Shown: positions 16,613 to 24,865 of the stretch, piece after piece
Numbering within the stretch: position 1 is the first letter of the stretch
How the letters are laid out: every line of letters starts with the position of its first letter
Origin: Candidatus Enterocloster excrementipullorum
GTDB taxonomy: Bacteria; Bacillota; Clostridia; Lachnospirales; Lachnospiraceae
Direction of reading: 5' to 3'
DNA length: 47,312 nucleotides
NCBI GenBank assembly: GCA_019119575.1
Contig: DWWT01000013.1
Coordinates: 1-47,312, forward strand
Translations under genes and position numbers: made by a program
The notes under the pieces: generated by a model
Told to the model about the DNA's origin: nothing
Database searches by the model: none
The model's input: the letters and a program-made list of their open reading frames with translations, nothing else

Positions 16613-18012
16613 TCCTTCCCCTCCTTACCATCCTTTTTGTCCAGCAGAGACATTTCATCCGATATTCTCTGAATGTATTCCTTCAAAATACGTAGCGTCT
16701 CCTGGCCCCCATGATCGCCATTGTGCAGATCGTCCGCCAGAACGGACACCTCCTCCGAGAGCTTGTGGAGATTCTCCCGCAGATAATAGACGCAGTCCGT
16801 CTCTCTGGCGTCCCCCCGGACAATATCTTCTGCCAGGGCCTTGCAGGTAGGCGCCCCGCAGGAGCCGCAGTCCAAGCCCGGAAACTTTTTCATCAGCCGT
16901 TCCACCTGGTTCAGACGCGAAAAGCTCTCCAGCATATTGTTGCCCAGCCGGAATACAGGCTCGTACTGCACTCCGGTAGTCCAGTGGACGCTGGCCTCCT
17001 CGCCGTCATGCATGCGGCTTCTGGCCACAGGCATGTACTTGCGCAGGCGCTTTAACTTGGCCTGGGCCACATAAGGGTTCTCCACCGTGAGGACACCTCC
17101 CACGCAGCCTCCGTTGCAGGCATTCAGCTCCACAAAGCGCAGGGCCGTAAACTTCTGATCCTCCATGTCCTCCAGCACCCGGATTACATTCTCAATGCCG
17201 TCCGCGGCCAGATAATTTTCCGTGAACAGCCCGCTTGCCTCCCCTCCGCTGTGGCCCCAGCTTATGCCGATCTTCCCGGAAGTCCCGATAATAGGGTAAT
17301 CGTCCTGGGCTGCAACCGCCTTCATGCAGGCCAAAATTCTGGGATACACATCCTTGATGGCCAGCACATGATCCACCTCGCTTTTCTCCGTCCCCAGGGG
17401 TGCCTTCACATAGGTAACCTTAGACGCGCAGGGAGATATAAAAAATATTCCTATCTTCTCCCGGGGAAGTCCGGTCTGCTTTAATGCCTTTTCCGCCGCC
17501 AGGATAGCCGCTACCTCAATAGGCGGATTTAACGGCAGAAGATGGGGAATCAGATTAGGGAAGCGCACTCTGATTAAACGCACCACCGAAGGGCAGGCCG
17601 TACTGATAAGAGGCAGGTCCTGGGGATGCTCCGATATGTACTGCCTGGTAGCCTCCGAGACCAGCTCCGCCGCAGCGCTCACCTCAAACACATCGTCAAA
17701 GCCCATCTGCAGCAGGGCATTCAGCACAATATTCACGTCGTCCAGATTATTGAACTGGCTGTACAGGGAAGGCGCCGGAAGAGCTACCTTATATTCATAC
17801 TGGTTCATCACATCCAGCTTGTCATAGGTGGCATGCTTGGCGTGGTGGGGACAGACCCGTATGCATTCCCCGCAGTCAATGCAGAATTTATTGTTGATCC
17901 AGGCCTTTCCGTCCCGAACCCGTATCGCCTCCGTGGGGCACCGCTTAATGCAGGTAATGCAGCCTTTGCACAAGGATTCGTCCAGCCGTACCGAATGGTA
18001 AAATTTATCCAT
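16609..18012 (-). CDS. [FeFe]-hydrogenase-like Fe-S protein, probable sensor
   Basis: This 467-residue protein starts with two [4Fe-4S] ferredoxin motifs (Cys 15/18/21/25 and 44/47/50/54). A domain related to the [FeFe]-hydrogenase large subunit follows, with Cys140 in TACPS, Cys195 in SPCASK and Cys299/Cys303 in NACNGGC. The four Cys that would hold the H-cluster cubane are thus kept, but surrounding residues differ from catalytic enzymes. A C-terminal Fe-S domain (PF04060-like, Cys382/385/390/407) and a helical tail follow. It is encoded beside a GHKL ATPase and DRTGG and PHP proteins, opposite the catalytic hydrogenase operon. A redox or H2 sensing role is inferred. Confidence 0.88.
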   Translation of the reverse strand: MDKFYHSVRLDESLCKGCITCIKRCPTEAIRVRDGKAWINNKFCIDCGECIRVCPHHAKHATYDKLDVMNQYEYKVALPAPSLYSQFNNLDDVNIVLNALLQMGFDDVFEVSAAAELVSEATRQYISEHPQDLPLISTACPSVVRLIRVRFPNLIPHLLPLNPPIEVAAILAAEKALKQTGLPREKIGIFFISPCASKVTYVKAPLGTEKSEVDHVLAIKDVYPRILACMKAVAAQDDYPIIGTSGKIGISWGHSGGEASGLFTENYLAADGIENVIRVLEDMEDQKFTALRFVELNACNGGCVGGVLTVENPYVAQAKLKRLRKYMPVARSRMHDGEEASVHWTTGVQYEPVFRLGNNMLESFSRLNQVERLMKKFPGLDCGSCGAPTCKALAEDIVRGDARETDCVYYLRENLHKLSEEVSVLADDLHNGDHGGQETLRILKEYIQRISDEMSLLDKKDGKEGKE

Positions 18013-18031
18013 CAGACCATCTCCATTTCCT

Positions 18032-18454
18032 CTACAGCTTTACCGCCATAGTAATGGTGGTTCCCTCCCCAATCCGGGTGTCAATCACCATCTCATCCGT
18101 ATATTTTTTCATATTGGGCAGGCCCATGCCGGCTCCAAAGCCCAGGGAGCGCACCTCGTCCGGCGCTGTGGAATAGCCGGCCTGCATGGCCAGATCCACA
18201 TCCGGGATGCCGGGCCCCACATCAGCCAGAGTCATCCGTATCTCCTCGGTCGTGATCTCCACCGTGATCGTTCCCCCTTTGGCATGAATCACCATATTGA
18301 TCTCCCCCTCATACATGGCGATGGCGACCTTGCGGATGGCATCTGGGCCCACTCCCATCTGTTTAAGCTTTCTCTTCACATCACTGCTGGCTTCACCCGC
18401 CCGGGTAAAGTCGTCCGCAGGGACGTCATATGTCAAAATGATCGCGTCCTCCAT
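18032..18454 (-). CDS. GHKL ATPase, anti-sigma-factor/serine-kinase-like
   Basis: This 140-residue stand-alone HATPase_c domain resembles RsbW/SpoIIAB-type serine kinases and anti-sigma factors. The N box is YEGEINMVIHA (about 69-79), the G1 box ADVGPGIP near 97 and the G2 box GFGAGMGLPNMKKY near 124. There is no histidine-kinase dimerisation domain. It lies between the first DRTGG gene and the Fe-S sensor-like gene, 19 bp from the latter. No sigma factor or anti-anti-sigma gene is present in the window, so its phosphorylation or binding target is unknown. A partner-switching role linked to redox state is inference. Confidence 0.88.
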   Translation of the reverse strand: MEDAIILTYDVPADDFTRAGEASSDVKRKLKQMGVGPDAIRKVAIAMYEGEINMVIHAKGGTITVEITTEEIRMTLADVGPGIPDVDLAMQAGYSTAPDEVRSLGFGAGMGLPNMKKYTDEMVIDTRIGEGTTITMAVKL

Positions 18455-18465
18455 ACAAATACCTC

Positions 18466-18813
18466 CTAGATTGCCCCGCTGCCGAGTCCGGCTTTATACA
18501 GCATGCCGCAGGCAGAAAACATCCTGTGGCCTGTGGAGAGAATTACCAGCCCCCTCTCATTTGCCATCTCCAGCATGGACTCGTCCGGCTTCTTCCCCCG
18601 TACGAAAATAATGCAGACAATGTCCAGCATCTCCGCCGTCCGTATCACCTGGGGATTGCACAGTCCCGTCAAAAGGATGGAATGATCCTTTGAAAATGCC
18701 AGAACATCGCTCATCATATCAGAGCCGCAGGCAGAACGCACCTCCTCGTCCAGAAGCTCCTCCCCCGCCAAAACCCTGGCGCCTAAAATATCTCTTGCGT
18801 CCCTAACCGTCAT
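18466..18813 (-). CDS. DRTGG-domain protein (first gene of the regulatory arm)
   Basis: This 115-residue protein is a stand-alone DRTGG domain. It begins MTVRDARDILGARVLAGEEL, as is typical of these proteins, and continues with a central SDVLAFSKDHSILLTGL and IIFVRGKKPDESMLEMANERG. Such proteins are frequently encoded next to [FeFe]-hydrogenase subunits. It is the first gene of the minus-strand arm, followed after 11 bp by the GHKL ATPase. It is divergent from the hydrogenase operon and separated from it by an intergenic region with a perfect inverted repeat. The domain is thought to bind a small ligand. No ligand can be read from the sequence. Confidence 0.82.
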   Translation of the reverse strand: MTVRDARDILGARVLAGEELLDEEVRSACGSDMMSDVLAFSKDHSILLTGLCNPQVIRTAEMLDIVCIIFVRGKKPDESMLEMANERGLVILSTGHRMFSACGMLYKAGLGSGAI

Positions 18814-18841
18814 ACACAGCCTCCCTCTCTACGCGCGTGTA

Positions 18842-18865
18842 AATTGTATCCGAACTAATACAATT
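18842..18865. promoter_or_regulatory. Perfect inverted repeat, candidate operator of the hydrogenase locus
   Basis: AATTGTAT (18842-18849) and ATACAATT (18858-18865) are perfect 8-bp arms around an 8-bp spacer. The repeat lies in the 218-bp region between the divergent arms of the hydrogenase locus. It resembles operators of dimeric regulators. It is not an exact Rex site (TTGTTAA-N4-TTAACAA). No clear -35/-10 pair was assigned here. Confidence 0.45.
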
Positions 18866-19031
18866 AGCATACCATTCCTTTTGTCTATTTTCAATAACTA
18901 TATTTTTCTCCCCCCGGCCTTGTTACATTTTTCACATATAAACAGTAGATTTTTTTTCTTATACGTGGTAGAATATGGGTATATTGCACAACCAGCAACA
19001 CAATGCATACAAGTAAGGAGGTTAACACACA

Positions 19032-19526
19032 ATGGCTTGCAAAAAACAAACCGTTCCCTTCAGCGGAACGCCCGAGCAGGAGGCGGCGTTAAAGGACGCC
19101 ATCGCCCAGCTCAAGGACGAGCCCGGCGCTCTGATGCCGGTGATGCAGAAGGCGCAGGATATTTATGGCTATCTTCCTATTGAAGTACAGACCATGATAT
19201 CGGATGAAATGGGTATCCCGCTTGAGAAAGTCTACGGGGTAGCCACTTTTTATGCTCAATTTGCCCTGCAGCCCAAGGGGAAATACAAAATATCTGTCTG
19301 TCTTGGCACCGCCTGCTATGTAAAAGGATCGGGAGAAATTTTCAAGAAACTGGAAGAGATTTTGGGCATCACCAACGGTGAATGTACACCGGACGGGAAA
19401 TTCTCTCTGGACTCCTGCCGCTGTGTGGGCGCCTGCGGCCTGGCACCTGTTATGATGATAAATGGAGAAGTATACGGACGGCTCACTCCGGATGACGTGC
19501 CCGGCATCCTGGCAAAGTACAACTAA
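19032..19526 (+). CDS. hndA: NADP/NAD-linked [FeFe] hydrogenase subunit HndA (NuoE-like)
   Basis: This 164-residue protein is the NuoE-like thioredoxin-fold [2Fe-2S] subunit of a multimeric, probably electron-bifurcating hydrogenase. The four cluster ligands are Cys90 and Cys95 (CLGTAC) and Cys131 and Cys135 (CRCVGAC). The N-terminal helical part (MPVMQKAQDIYGYLPIEVQ) is standard. The ATG follows a strong AAGGAGG site at 19016. It opens the plus-strand operon that continues with a GHKL ATPase and the HndB, C and D subunits. The subunit passes electrons between the flavin subunit and the hydrogenase. Whether the pyridine nucleotide is NAD or NADP cannot be told here. Confidence 0.94.
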   Translation: MACKKQTVPFSGTPEQEAALKDAIAQLKDEPGALMPVMQKAQDIYGYLPIEVQTMISDEMGIPLEKVYGVATFYAQFALQPKGKYKISVCLGTACYVKGSGEIFKKLEEILGITNGECTPDGKFSLDSCRCVGACGLAPVMMINGEVYGRLTPDDVPGILAKYN

Positions 19527-19530
19527 GCCT

Positions 19531-20088
19531 ATGCTTCCGGAAATCTCTTTAAACGTACTGGATGTATCAGAAAATTCCACCCGGGCCGGAGCCACTCTGG
19601 TAGAAATCCGGGTTGCGGCCAGCCAGGCAGACGATACGCTGACCATCGTGATTGCGGACAATGGCTGCGGTATGACCCCGGAACAGGTTTCCCGGGTAAC
19701 CGACCCATTTTTTACCACCCGCACTACCCGGAAGGTAGGATTGGGAATTCCCTTTTTTAAATATGCCGCAGAGAGCACCGGCGGCAGCTTCCGCATCGAA
19801 TCGGAGCCGGGAAAGGGAACCACAGTCACCGCGGTATTTGGCCTGTCCCACATTGACAGGATGCCGCTGGGAGATATGAACGCCACCATACACAATCTGA
19901 TTGTGTATCACCCGGACACGGATTTTTGCTACACATATACATTTAACGGCGCCTCTTTTACTCTGGATACGCGGGAAATGCGGGAGATTCTGGACGGAAT
20001 TCCCTTAGACTCGCCGGAGGTGTCCCAGTACATCATGGAATATTTAAAAGAAAACCAGCAGGAAATCGACAAGGGAGCCATTCTGTAA
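19531..20088 (+). CDS. GHKL ATPase of the hydrogenase operon
   Basis: This 185-residue stand-alone HATPase_c protein lies within the hydrogenase operon. The N box is LNVLDVSENSTRAGATLVEI (6-25), the G1 box IADNGCGM near 48 and the G2 box RKVGLGIPFFK near 72, with GKGTTVTAVF closing the fold. A C-terminal extension of about 80 residues (HIDRMPLGDMNATIHNLIVY onward) is not part of the core fold. The start was set at 19531, 4 bp after hndA, because family members begin close to this LPEISLNVLDVSENS sequence. The in-frame ATG at 19462 lies inside hndA. It has no histidine-phosphorylation domain, and its partner is unknown. Confidence 0.88.
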   Translation: MLPEISLNVLDVSENSTRAGATLVEIRVAASQADDTLTIVIADNGCGMTPEQVSRVTDPFFTTRTTRKVGLGIPFFKYAAESTGGSFRIESEPGKGTTVTAVFGLSHIDRMPLGDMNATIHNLIVYHPDTDFCYTYTFNGASFTLDTREMREILDGIPLDSPEVSQYIMEYLKENQQEIDKGAIL

Positions 20089-20141
20089 CAGATGGCCCCG
20101 GTATTTGACAGTGCGTACACTGAAACCAGGAGGATTATTGC

Positions 20142-20519
20142 ATGAAAACATTAGCAGAATTAAAAGCGATCAGAGACCGGATGCAGAGCCAGGTCAATCT
20201 GCGTGCTGAGGACCACAACCACATCCGCGTGGTAGTGGGCATGGCCACCTGCGGGATCGCGGCCGGCGCAAGACCGGTTCTTAACACCCTCGCCCAGGAA
20301 GTGCAGTCCCGGGGGCTGACAGACAAAATTTCCGTAACCCAGACCGGCTGTATCGGACTGTGCCAGTATGAGCCCATTGTGGAGGTTATGGAGCCCGGCA
20401 AAGACAAGGTCACCTATGTGAAGATGAACCCTGAGAAAGCCCTGGAGGTAGTGGAGCGCCATTTGGTTGGCGGCCATCCCGTTGAAAAGTACACCATGGC
20501 TGCATCAGGAATGAAATAA
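20142..20519 (+). CDS. hndB: Hydrogenase (2Fe-2S) ferredoxin-like subunit HndB
   Basis: This 125-residue thioredoxin-like ferredoxin resembles HndB, the small subunit of four-part Hnd hydrogenases. The core is GMATCGIAAGARPVLNTL (34-51) and TQTGCIGLCQYEPIVEV (66-82). Only three cysteines are at cluster positions (37, 70 and 74), one fewer than a standard four-Cys site, so cluster binding needs confirmation. It has an AGGAGG site before the ATG and lies between the GHKL ATPase and hndC. The role would be electron transfer or structural support inside the complex. Confidence 0.9.
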   Translation: MKTLAELKAIRDRMQSQVNLRAEDHNHIRVVVGMATCGIAAGARPVLNTLAQEVQSRGLTDKISVTQTGCIGLCQYEPIVEVMEPGKDKVTYVKMNPEKALEVVERHLVGGHPVEKYTMAASGMK

Positions 20520-20537
20520 TAAAAGGAGGAAAGCATC

Positions 20538-22328
20538 ATGTATCGTTCACACGTATTGGTCTGCGGCGGAACCGGATGTACGTCCTCCGGCAGCCCCCAG
20601 ATAATGGAAGCGCTTAAAAATGAAATCAAACGTCAGGGACTGGAAGATGAAGTGGCGGTTGTAGAGACCGGATGTCATGGGCTCTGTGCTCTGGGTCCCA
20701 TTATGATCGTCTACCCCGACGCCACCTTCTACTCCATGGTGCAGCCCGGGGATGTACCGGAGATTGTATCCGAGCACCTGTTAAAGGGCCGCCCGGTAAC
20801 CCGCCTTCTCTACCAGGAGACGGTAAGCCCTACCGGCGGCATCAAGGCTTTAAGCGATACGGACTTTTATAAAAAGCAGCACCGGATTGCCCTGCGCAAC
20901 TGCGGCGTCATCAATCCGGAAAATATTGAAGAGTATATCGGAACCGGCGGATATGAGGCCCTCGGAAAAGTTCTCACCGAGATGACTCCGGACGATGTAA
21001 TCCAGACCCTTCTTGATGCGGGCCTGAGGGGCCGCGGCGGCGCCGGCTTCCCCACCGGCCTCAAGTGGAAGCTCTGCAAGCAGAATGACGCGGATCAGAA
21101 GTATGTCTGCTGCAACGCGGACGAGGGCGACCCCGGCGCGTTCATGGACCGCTCCGTCCTGGAAGGCGATCCCCATGCCGTGCTGGAGGCCATGGCCATT
21201 GCGGGCTATGCCATCGGCGCAAACCAGGGCTACATTTATGTGCGTGCGGAGTATCCCATTGCGGTAGAGCGTCTGAAAATCGCTATCCGGCAGGCCCGGG
21301 AAATGGAGCTTTTGGGAAAGAATATTTTCGGGACAGGCTTTGATTTTGACATCGATCTGCGGCTTGGCGCCGGCGCGTTCGTCTGCGGCGAGGAGACCGC
21401 CCTCATGACCTCCATCGAGGGAAAAAGAGGCGAACCCAGACCCAGACCTCCTTTCCCGGCACAGAAAGGACTGTTCGGCAAGCCCAGTATTTTGAACAAT
21501 GTGGAGACCTATGCCAATATTCCCCAGATTATCTTAAATGGCCCCGAGTGGTTCGCCTCCATGGGCACGGAGAAATCCAAGGGAACCAAAGTATTCGCCC
21601 TGGGCGGCAAGATCAACAATACCGGCCTGGTGGAGGTTCCTATGGGCACCACTCTGCGCACGGTCATCGAGGAGATCGGCGGCGGCATCCCGAACGGCAA
21701 GAAGTTCAAGGCAGCCCAGACCGGCGGTCCCTCCGGCGGATGTATCCCGGCCGAGCACTTCGATGTTCCCATTGACTATGACAACCTCATCGCTATCGGC
21801 TCTATGATGGGTTCCGGCGGCCTCATCGTTATGGATGAGGATGACTGTATGGTGGATATCGCCAAGTTCTTCCTGGAATTCACCGTGGAGGAGTCCTGCG
21901 GCAAATGTACGGCATGCCGCATCGGCACCAAGCGCATGCTGGAGATCCTGACAAAGATCACCAAGGGCCAGGCCACCATGGAGGATCTGGATAAGCTGGA
22001 GGAGCTGTGCCATTATGTGAAGGCCAACTCTCTGTGCGGACTGGGCCAAACCGCTCCCAATCCGGTGCTTTCCACCCTCCGGTACTTCCGGGACGAGTAC
22101 GAGGCCCACATCAAGGAGAAGCGCTGTCCCGCAGGTGTCTGCAAGGCCCTCTTGTCCTACAACATTGACAGAGATAAGTGCCGCGGCTGTACGCTCTGCG
22201 CCCGCACCTGTCCGGCCGGAGCCATCATCGGTTCTGTCAAGAATCCGCATGTTATTGATCAGAATAAGTGTATTAAGTGCGGCGCCTGCATGGAGAAGTG
22301 TAAATTCGGCGCCATCTATAAGAGATAA
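20538..22328 (+). CDS. hndC: NADH-binding flavoprotein subunit of [FeFe] hydrogenase, HndC (NuoF-like)
   Basis: This 596-residue NuoF-like subunit binds FMN and the pyridine nucleotide. An N-terminal thioredoxin-like [2Fe-2S] domain has Cys9/14 and Cys46/50. The NuoF core follows, with GRGGAGFPTGLKW for FMN and NADEGDPGAFMDRS for the nucleotide. The SLBB region comes next, then ESCGKCTACRIGTKRM with the N3-type [4Fe-4S] cluster. The C-terminus carries two ferredoxin clusters (CRGCTLCARTC and CIKCGACMEKC), as in bifurcating HydB/HndC subunits. The start has AAAGGAGG upstream. It sits between hndB and hndD with short gaps. Confidence 0.96.
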   Translation: MYRSHVLVCGGTGCTSSGSPQIMEALKNEIKRQGLEDEVAVVETGCHGLCALGPIMIVYPDATFYSMVQPGDVPEIVSEHLLKGRPVTRLLYQETVSPTGGIKALSDTDFYKKQHRIALRNCGVINPENIEEYIGTGGYEALGKVLTEMTPDDVIQTLLDAGLRGRGGAGFPTGLKWKLCKQNDADQKYVCCNADEGDPGAFMDRSVLEGDPHAVLEAMAIAGYAIGANQGYIYVRAEYPIAVERLKIAIRQAREMELLGKNIFGTGFDFDIDLRLGAGAFVCGEETALMTSIEGKRGEPRPRPPFPAQKGLFGKPSILNNVETYANIPQIILNGPEWFASMGTEKSKGTKVFALGGKINNTGLVEVPMGTTLRTVIEEIGGGIPNGKKFKAAQTGGPSGGCIPAEHFDVPIDYDNLIAIGSMMGSGGLIVMDEDDCMVDIAKFFLEFTVEESCGKCTACRIGTKRMLEILTKITKGQATMEDLDKLEELCHYVKANSLCGLGQTAPNPVLSTLRYFRDEYEAHIKEKRCPAGVCKALLSYNIDRDKCRGCTLCARTCPAGAIIGSVKNPHVIDQNKCIKCGACMEKCKFGAIYKR

Positions 22329-22346
22329 AGGGAGGGAGAATCGAAT

Positions 22347-24092
22347 ATGGAGACAATTAACCTTAAAATCAACGGCATTGAAGTTACGGCTCCCAAGGGT
22401 TCTACCATCCTGGAAGCCGCAAGGCTGGCCCACATTGAGATTCCCACGCTCTGCTTTTTAAAGGAAATCAATGAGATCGGCGCCTGCCGCGTATGTATTG
22501 TGGAATTGAAAAACGGAAAGCTGGTTACCTCCTGCGTTTATCCGGCGGAGGACGGCATGGAAGTATTCACCAATACCCCCCGCGTTATGGATTCACGCAA
22601 AAAAACCGTCCAGCTCCTCCTCTCCAATCACAACCGCTCCTGCCTTTCCTGCGTGCGCAGCGGACACTGCGAGCTCCAGGAACTGGCTTATGAGCTTGGC
22701 GTGGAGGATGAGGGCTATTATGACGGCGAGAAGAGCGCCACGGAGATTGATGATTCCGCAGCCCACATGATCCGTGACAACAGCAAGTGTATTCTTTGCC
22801 GCCGCTGCGTGGCGGTCTGCGAGAATGTCCAGGGCATCGGCGTTATCGGAGCCAACAACCGGGGCTTTGCCACGGAAATCGGTTCCGCTTTCGGCATGGG
22901 GCTTGGAGAAACCTCCTGCGTGTCCTGCGGCCAGTGCATCGCCGTATGTCCTACCGGCGCCCTTCAGGAGAAGGACTACACAGCGGATGTATTCGCGGCC
23001 ATCGCGGATCCCAAAAAGCATGTGATTGTCCAGACCGCCCCCGCGGTTCGGGCTGCCCTAGGCGAAGAGTTCGGCCTTCCCATCGGCACCAATGTGGAGG
23101 GGAAGATGGCCGCTGCCCTGCGCCGTCTGGGCTTTGACAAGGTATTTGACACGGACTTCTCCGCGGATCTCACCATCATGGAGGAGGCCCACGAGTTCCT
23201 TGACCGGGTGAAAAACGGCGGCGTCCTGCCCCTCATCACCTCCTGTTCCCCGGGCTGGGTAAAATACTGCGAGCACTATTTCCCGGATATGACCGAAAAT
23301 CTGTCCTCCTGCAAATCTCCCCAGCAGATGTTCGGCGCCATCGCCAAGTCCTACTACGCGGAGAAGATGGGCATTGACCCCAAGGATATTGTGAGCGTCA
23401 GCGTAATGCCCTGCACGGCCAAGAAATTTGAGATCGGCCGGGAAAATGAGGATGCCAACGGCGTTCCGGATGTGGACATCTCCATCACCACCAGAGAGCT
23501 GGCCCGCATGATCAAGAAGGCGCGCATCCGCTTCTTAGAGCTGCCGGATGAGAAATTCGACGAACCCTTAGGCCTTGGCTCCGGCGCGGGCGTGATCTTC
23601 GGCGCCACCGGCGGCGTGATGGAGGCGGCCCTCAGAACCGCCGTGGAGACCCTGACCGGAGAGGAGCTTCCCAAGCTCGAATTCACAGAGGTTCGGGGCA
23701 CCCAGGGCATCAAGGAGGCTACCTACAGCGTGGCCGGCATGGATATCAAAGTCGCCGTGGCTTCCGGCCTGGGCAACGCCAGAGAGCTTTTAAATAAGGT
23801 GAAATCCGGCGAGGCGAGCTATCACTTCATCGAGATCATGGGATGCCCCGGCGGCTGCGTAAACGGCGGCGGACAGCCCCAGCAGCCCGGCTACGTGCGC
23901 AACACCACGGACATCCGCGCGCTGCGCGCCAAGGTTCTCTACGACAGCGACGCGGCAAGTTCCATCCGCAAATCCCACGAGAACCCGGCCGTCAAAGAGC
24001 TCTATGCCACCTATCTGGGCGAGCCGGGAAGCTCCCGGGCCCACCATCTGCTGCATACTACGTATGTGAAGCGGAGTATTAATCAGCACTAA
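22347..24092 (+). CDS. hndD: [FeFe] hydrogenase catalytic subunit HndD/HydA
   Basis: This 581-residue catalytic subunit reduces protons or oxidises H2. Its N-terminal relay is complete: [2Fe-2S] (Cys36/47/50/63), a His-ligated [4Fe-4S] (His95, Cys99/102/108) and two ferredoxin clusters (Cys148/151/154/158 and 191/194/197/201). The H-cluster motifs are TSCSPGW (298-304), MPCTAKKFE (354-362) and MGCPGGCVNGGG (498-509). In L1 the residue after the ligand Cys300 is Ser301, where the usual motif has Cys. That Cys is the proton-shuttle residue of clostridial CpI. A small-subunit-like C-terminus completes the protein. It ends the operon, followed by a terminator. Confidence 0.96.
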   Translation: METINLKINGIEVTAPKGSTILEAARLAHIEIPTLCFLKEINEIGACRVCIVELKNGKLVTSCVYPAEDGMEVFTNTPRVMDSRKKTVQLLLSNHNRSCLSCVRSGHCELQELAYELGVEDEGYYDGEKSATEIDDSAAHMIRDNSKCILCRRCVAVCENVQGIGVIGANNRGFATEIGSAFGMGLGETSCVSCGQCIAVCPTGALQEKDYTADVFAAIADPKKHVIVQTAPAVRAALGEEFGLPIGTNVEGKMAAALRRLGFDKVFDTDFSADLTIMEEAHEFLDRVKNGGVLPLITSCSPGWVKYCEHYFPDMTENLSSCKSPQQMFGAIAKSYYAEKMGIDPKDIVSVSVMPCTAKKFEIGRENEDANGVPDVDISITTRELARMIKKARIRFLELPDEKFDEPLGLGSGAGVIFGATGGVMEAALRTAVETLTGEELPKLEFTEVRGTQGIKEATYSVAGMDIKVAVASGLGNARELLNKVKSGEASYHFIEIMGCPGGCVNGGGQPQQPGYVRNTTDIRALRAKVLYDSDAASSIRKSHENPAVKELYATYLGEPGSSRAHHLLHTTYVKRSINQH

Positions 24093-24110
24093 GGCATGAT
24101 TGACGAACGT

Positions 24111-24145
24111 AAAGCAGCGGTCTCCTGCGAGGGCGCTGCTTTTTT
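24111..24145 (+). terminator. Terminator of the hydrogenase operon
   Basis: AAAGCAGCG pairs with CGCTGCTTT across a 14-nt loop and runs into TTTTTT. It lies 19 bp after the hndD stop. Confidence 0.9.
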
Positions 24146-24169
24146 GAAGCTATGTAAAGGAGGACGCCT

Positions 24170-24538
24170 ATGCGGCTCAAAAACATTCTTATCGCTGTGA
24201 AAGATGTGGAGAAATCCAAGGGATTTTATCACGCTCTGTTTGGGCTCGATGTAGTCCTGAATCAAGAGGAAAAAGTAATTTTAACCGAAGGCCTTGTCCT
24301 CCAGGACGCTTCCCTGTGGAAAGCATGTATCGGCAGGGATATACGCACGGAGAACAATGCCTGCGCGCTTTACTTTGAGGAGCGCGATATGGAAGGCTTT
24401 GTTAAAAAGCTTGAAAAGTTGTACCCCGATACCGCCTATATAAACCGGTTGACAGAACACAGCGACGGAAGAAAGATGCTCCGTTTTTATGATCCGGACG
24501 GAAATCTGATAGAAGTGGGGACACCTCTTATTTTTTAA
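24170..24538 (+). CDS. VOC family protein (glyoxalase/dioxygenase fold)
   Basis: This 122-residue protein has the vicinal-oxygen-chelate fold. It has the typical opening MRLKNILIAVKDVEKSKGFYHALFGLDVV and the closing MLRFYDPDGNLIEVGTPL, where the Glu is a usual metal-ligand position. The other canonical His/Glu positions are not obvious, so it may be non-catalytic or bind a different ligand. AAAGGAGG lies upstream of the ATG. It is isolated by the hydrogenase terminator on one side and by decayed genes on the other, so no pathway can be inferred. Confidence 0.88.
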   Translation: MRLKNILIAVKDVEKSKGFYHALFGLDVVLNQEEKVILTEGLVLQDASLWKACIGRDIRTENNACALYFEERDMEGFVKKLEKLYPDTAYINRLTEHSDGRKMLRFYDPDGNLIEVGTPLIF

Positions 24539-24550
24539 CGAGACACATCT

Positions 24551-24850
24551 ATGCAGGAGAAACCCGACGCCAAAAGTGCCTCCATGATTTTGCTGTCCTT
24601 TACCGCCCCCCTTAATCTTGGGCAGCTTATTCCAGCAGCTTTTTAACTGGGTGGACACATTTATCGTGGGCAATGTGTAGGGGAGGGGGGCTGTCGGGCA
24701 TTTTCTCTGTTCTGGTGCGAATCCTCTGTTCCTATGCCTTTAAGCCTGCTTTCGGTAATATGATGGTCACTTACGCGAAGGCATTTTCCTGGTTCTTTCT
24801 CCTGGCTCTCTTTCTTTTCCGCTATCGAGCCGACCGGGGCATATTTGAGC
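24551..24850 (+). pseudogene. MATE family transporter remnant (frameshift and internal deletion)
   Basis: The 5' part reads MQEKPDAKSASMILLSFTAP and then shifts frame around 24615. In the new frame it reads LFQQLFNWVDTFIVGNV, the classic MATE first-helix sequence, and meets a stop near 24679. About 350 family residues are then missing. From about 24700 the frame encodes SVLVRILCSYAFKPAFGNMM followed by AFSWFFLLALFLFRY, which looks like the last helices of a MATE protein. It is therefore a deletion relic of a drug/cation efflux gene. Assignment rests on pattern recognition of both ends. Confidence 0.6.
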
Positions 24851-24865
24851 GCCAGCTTTTCAATG

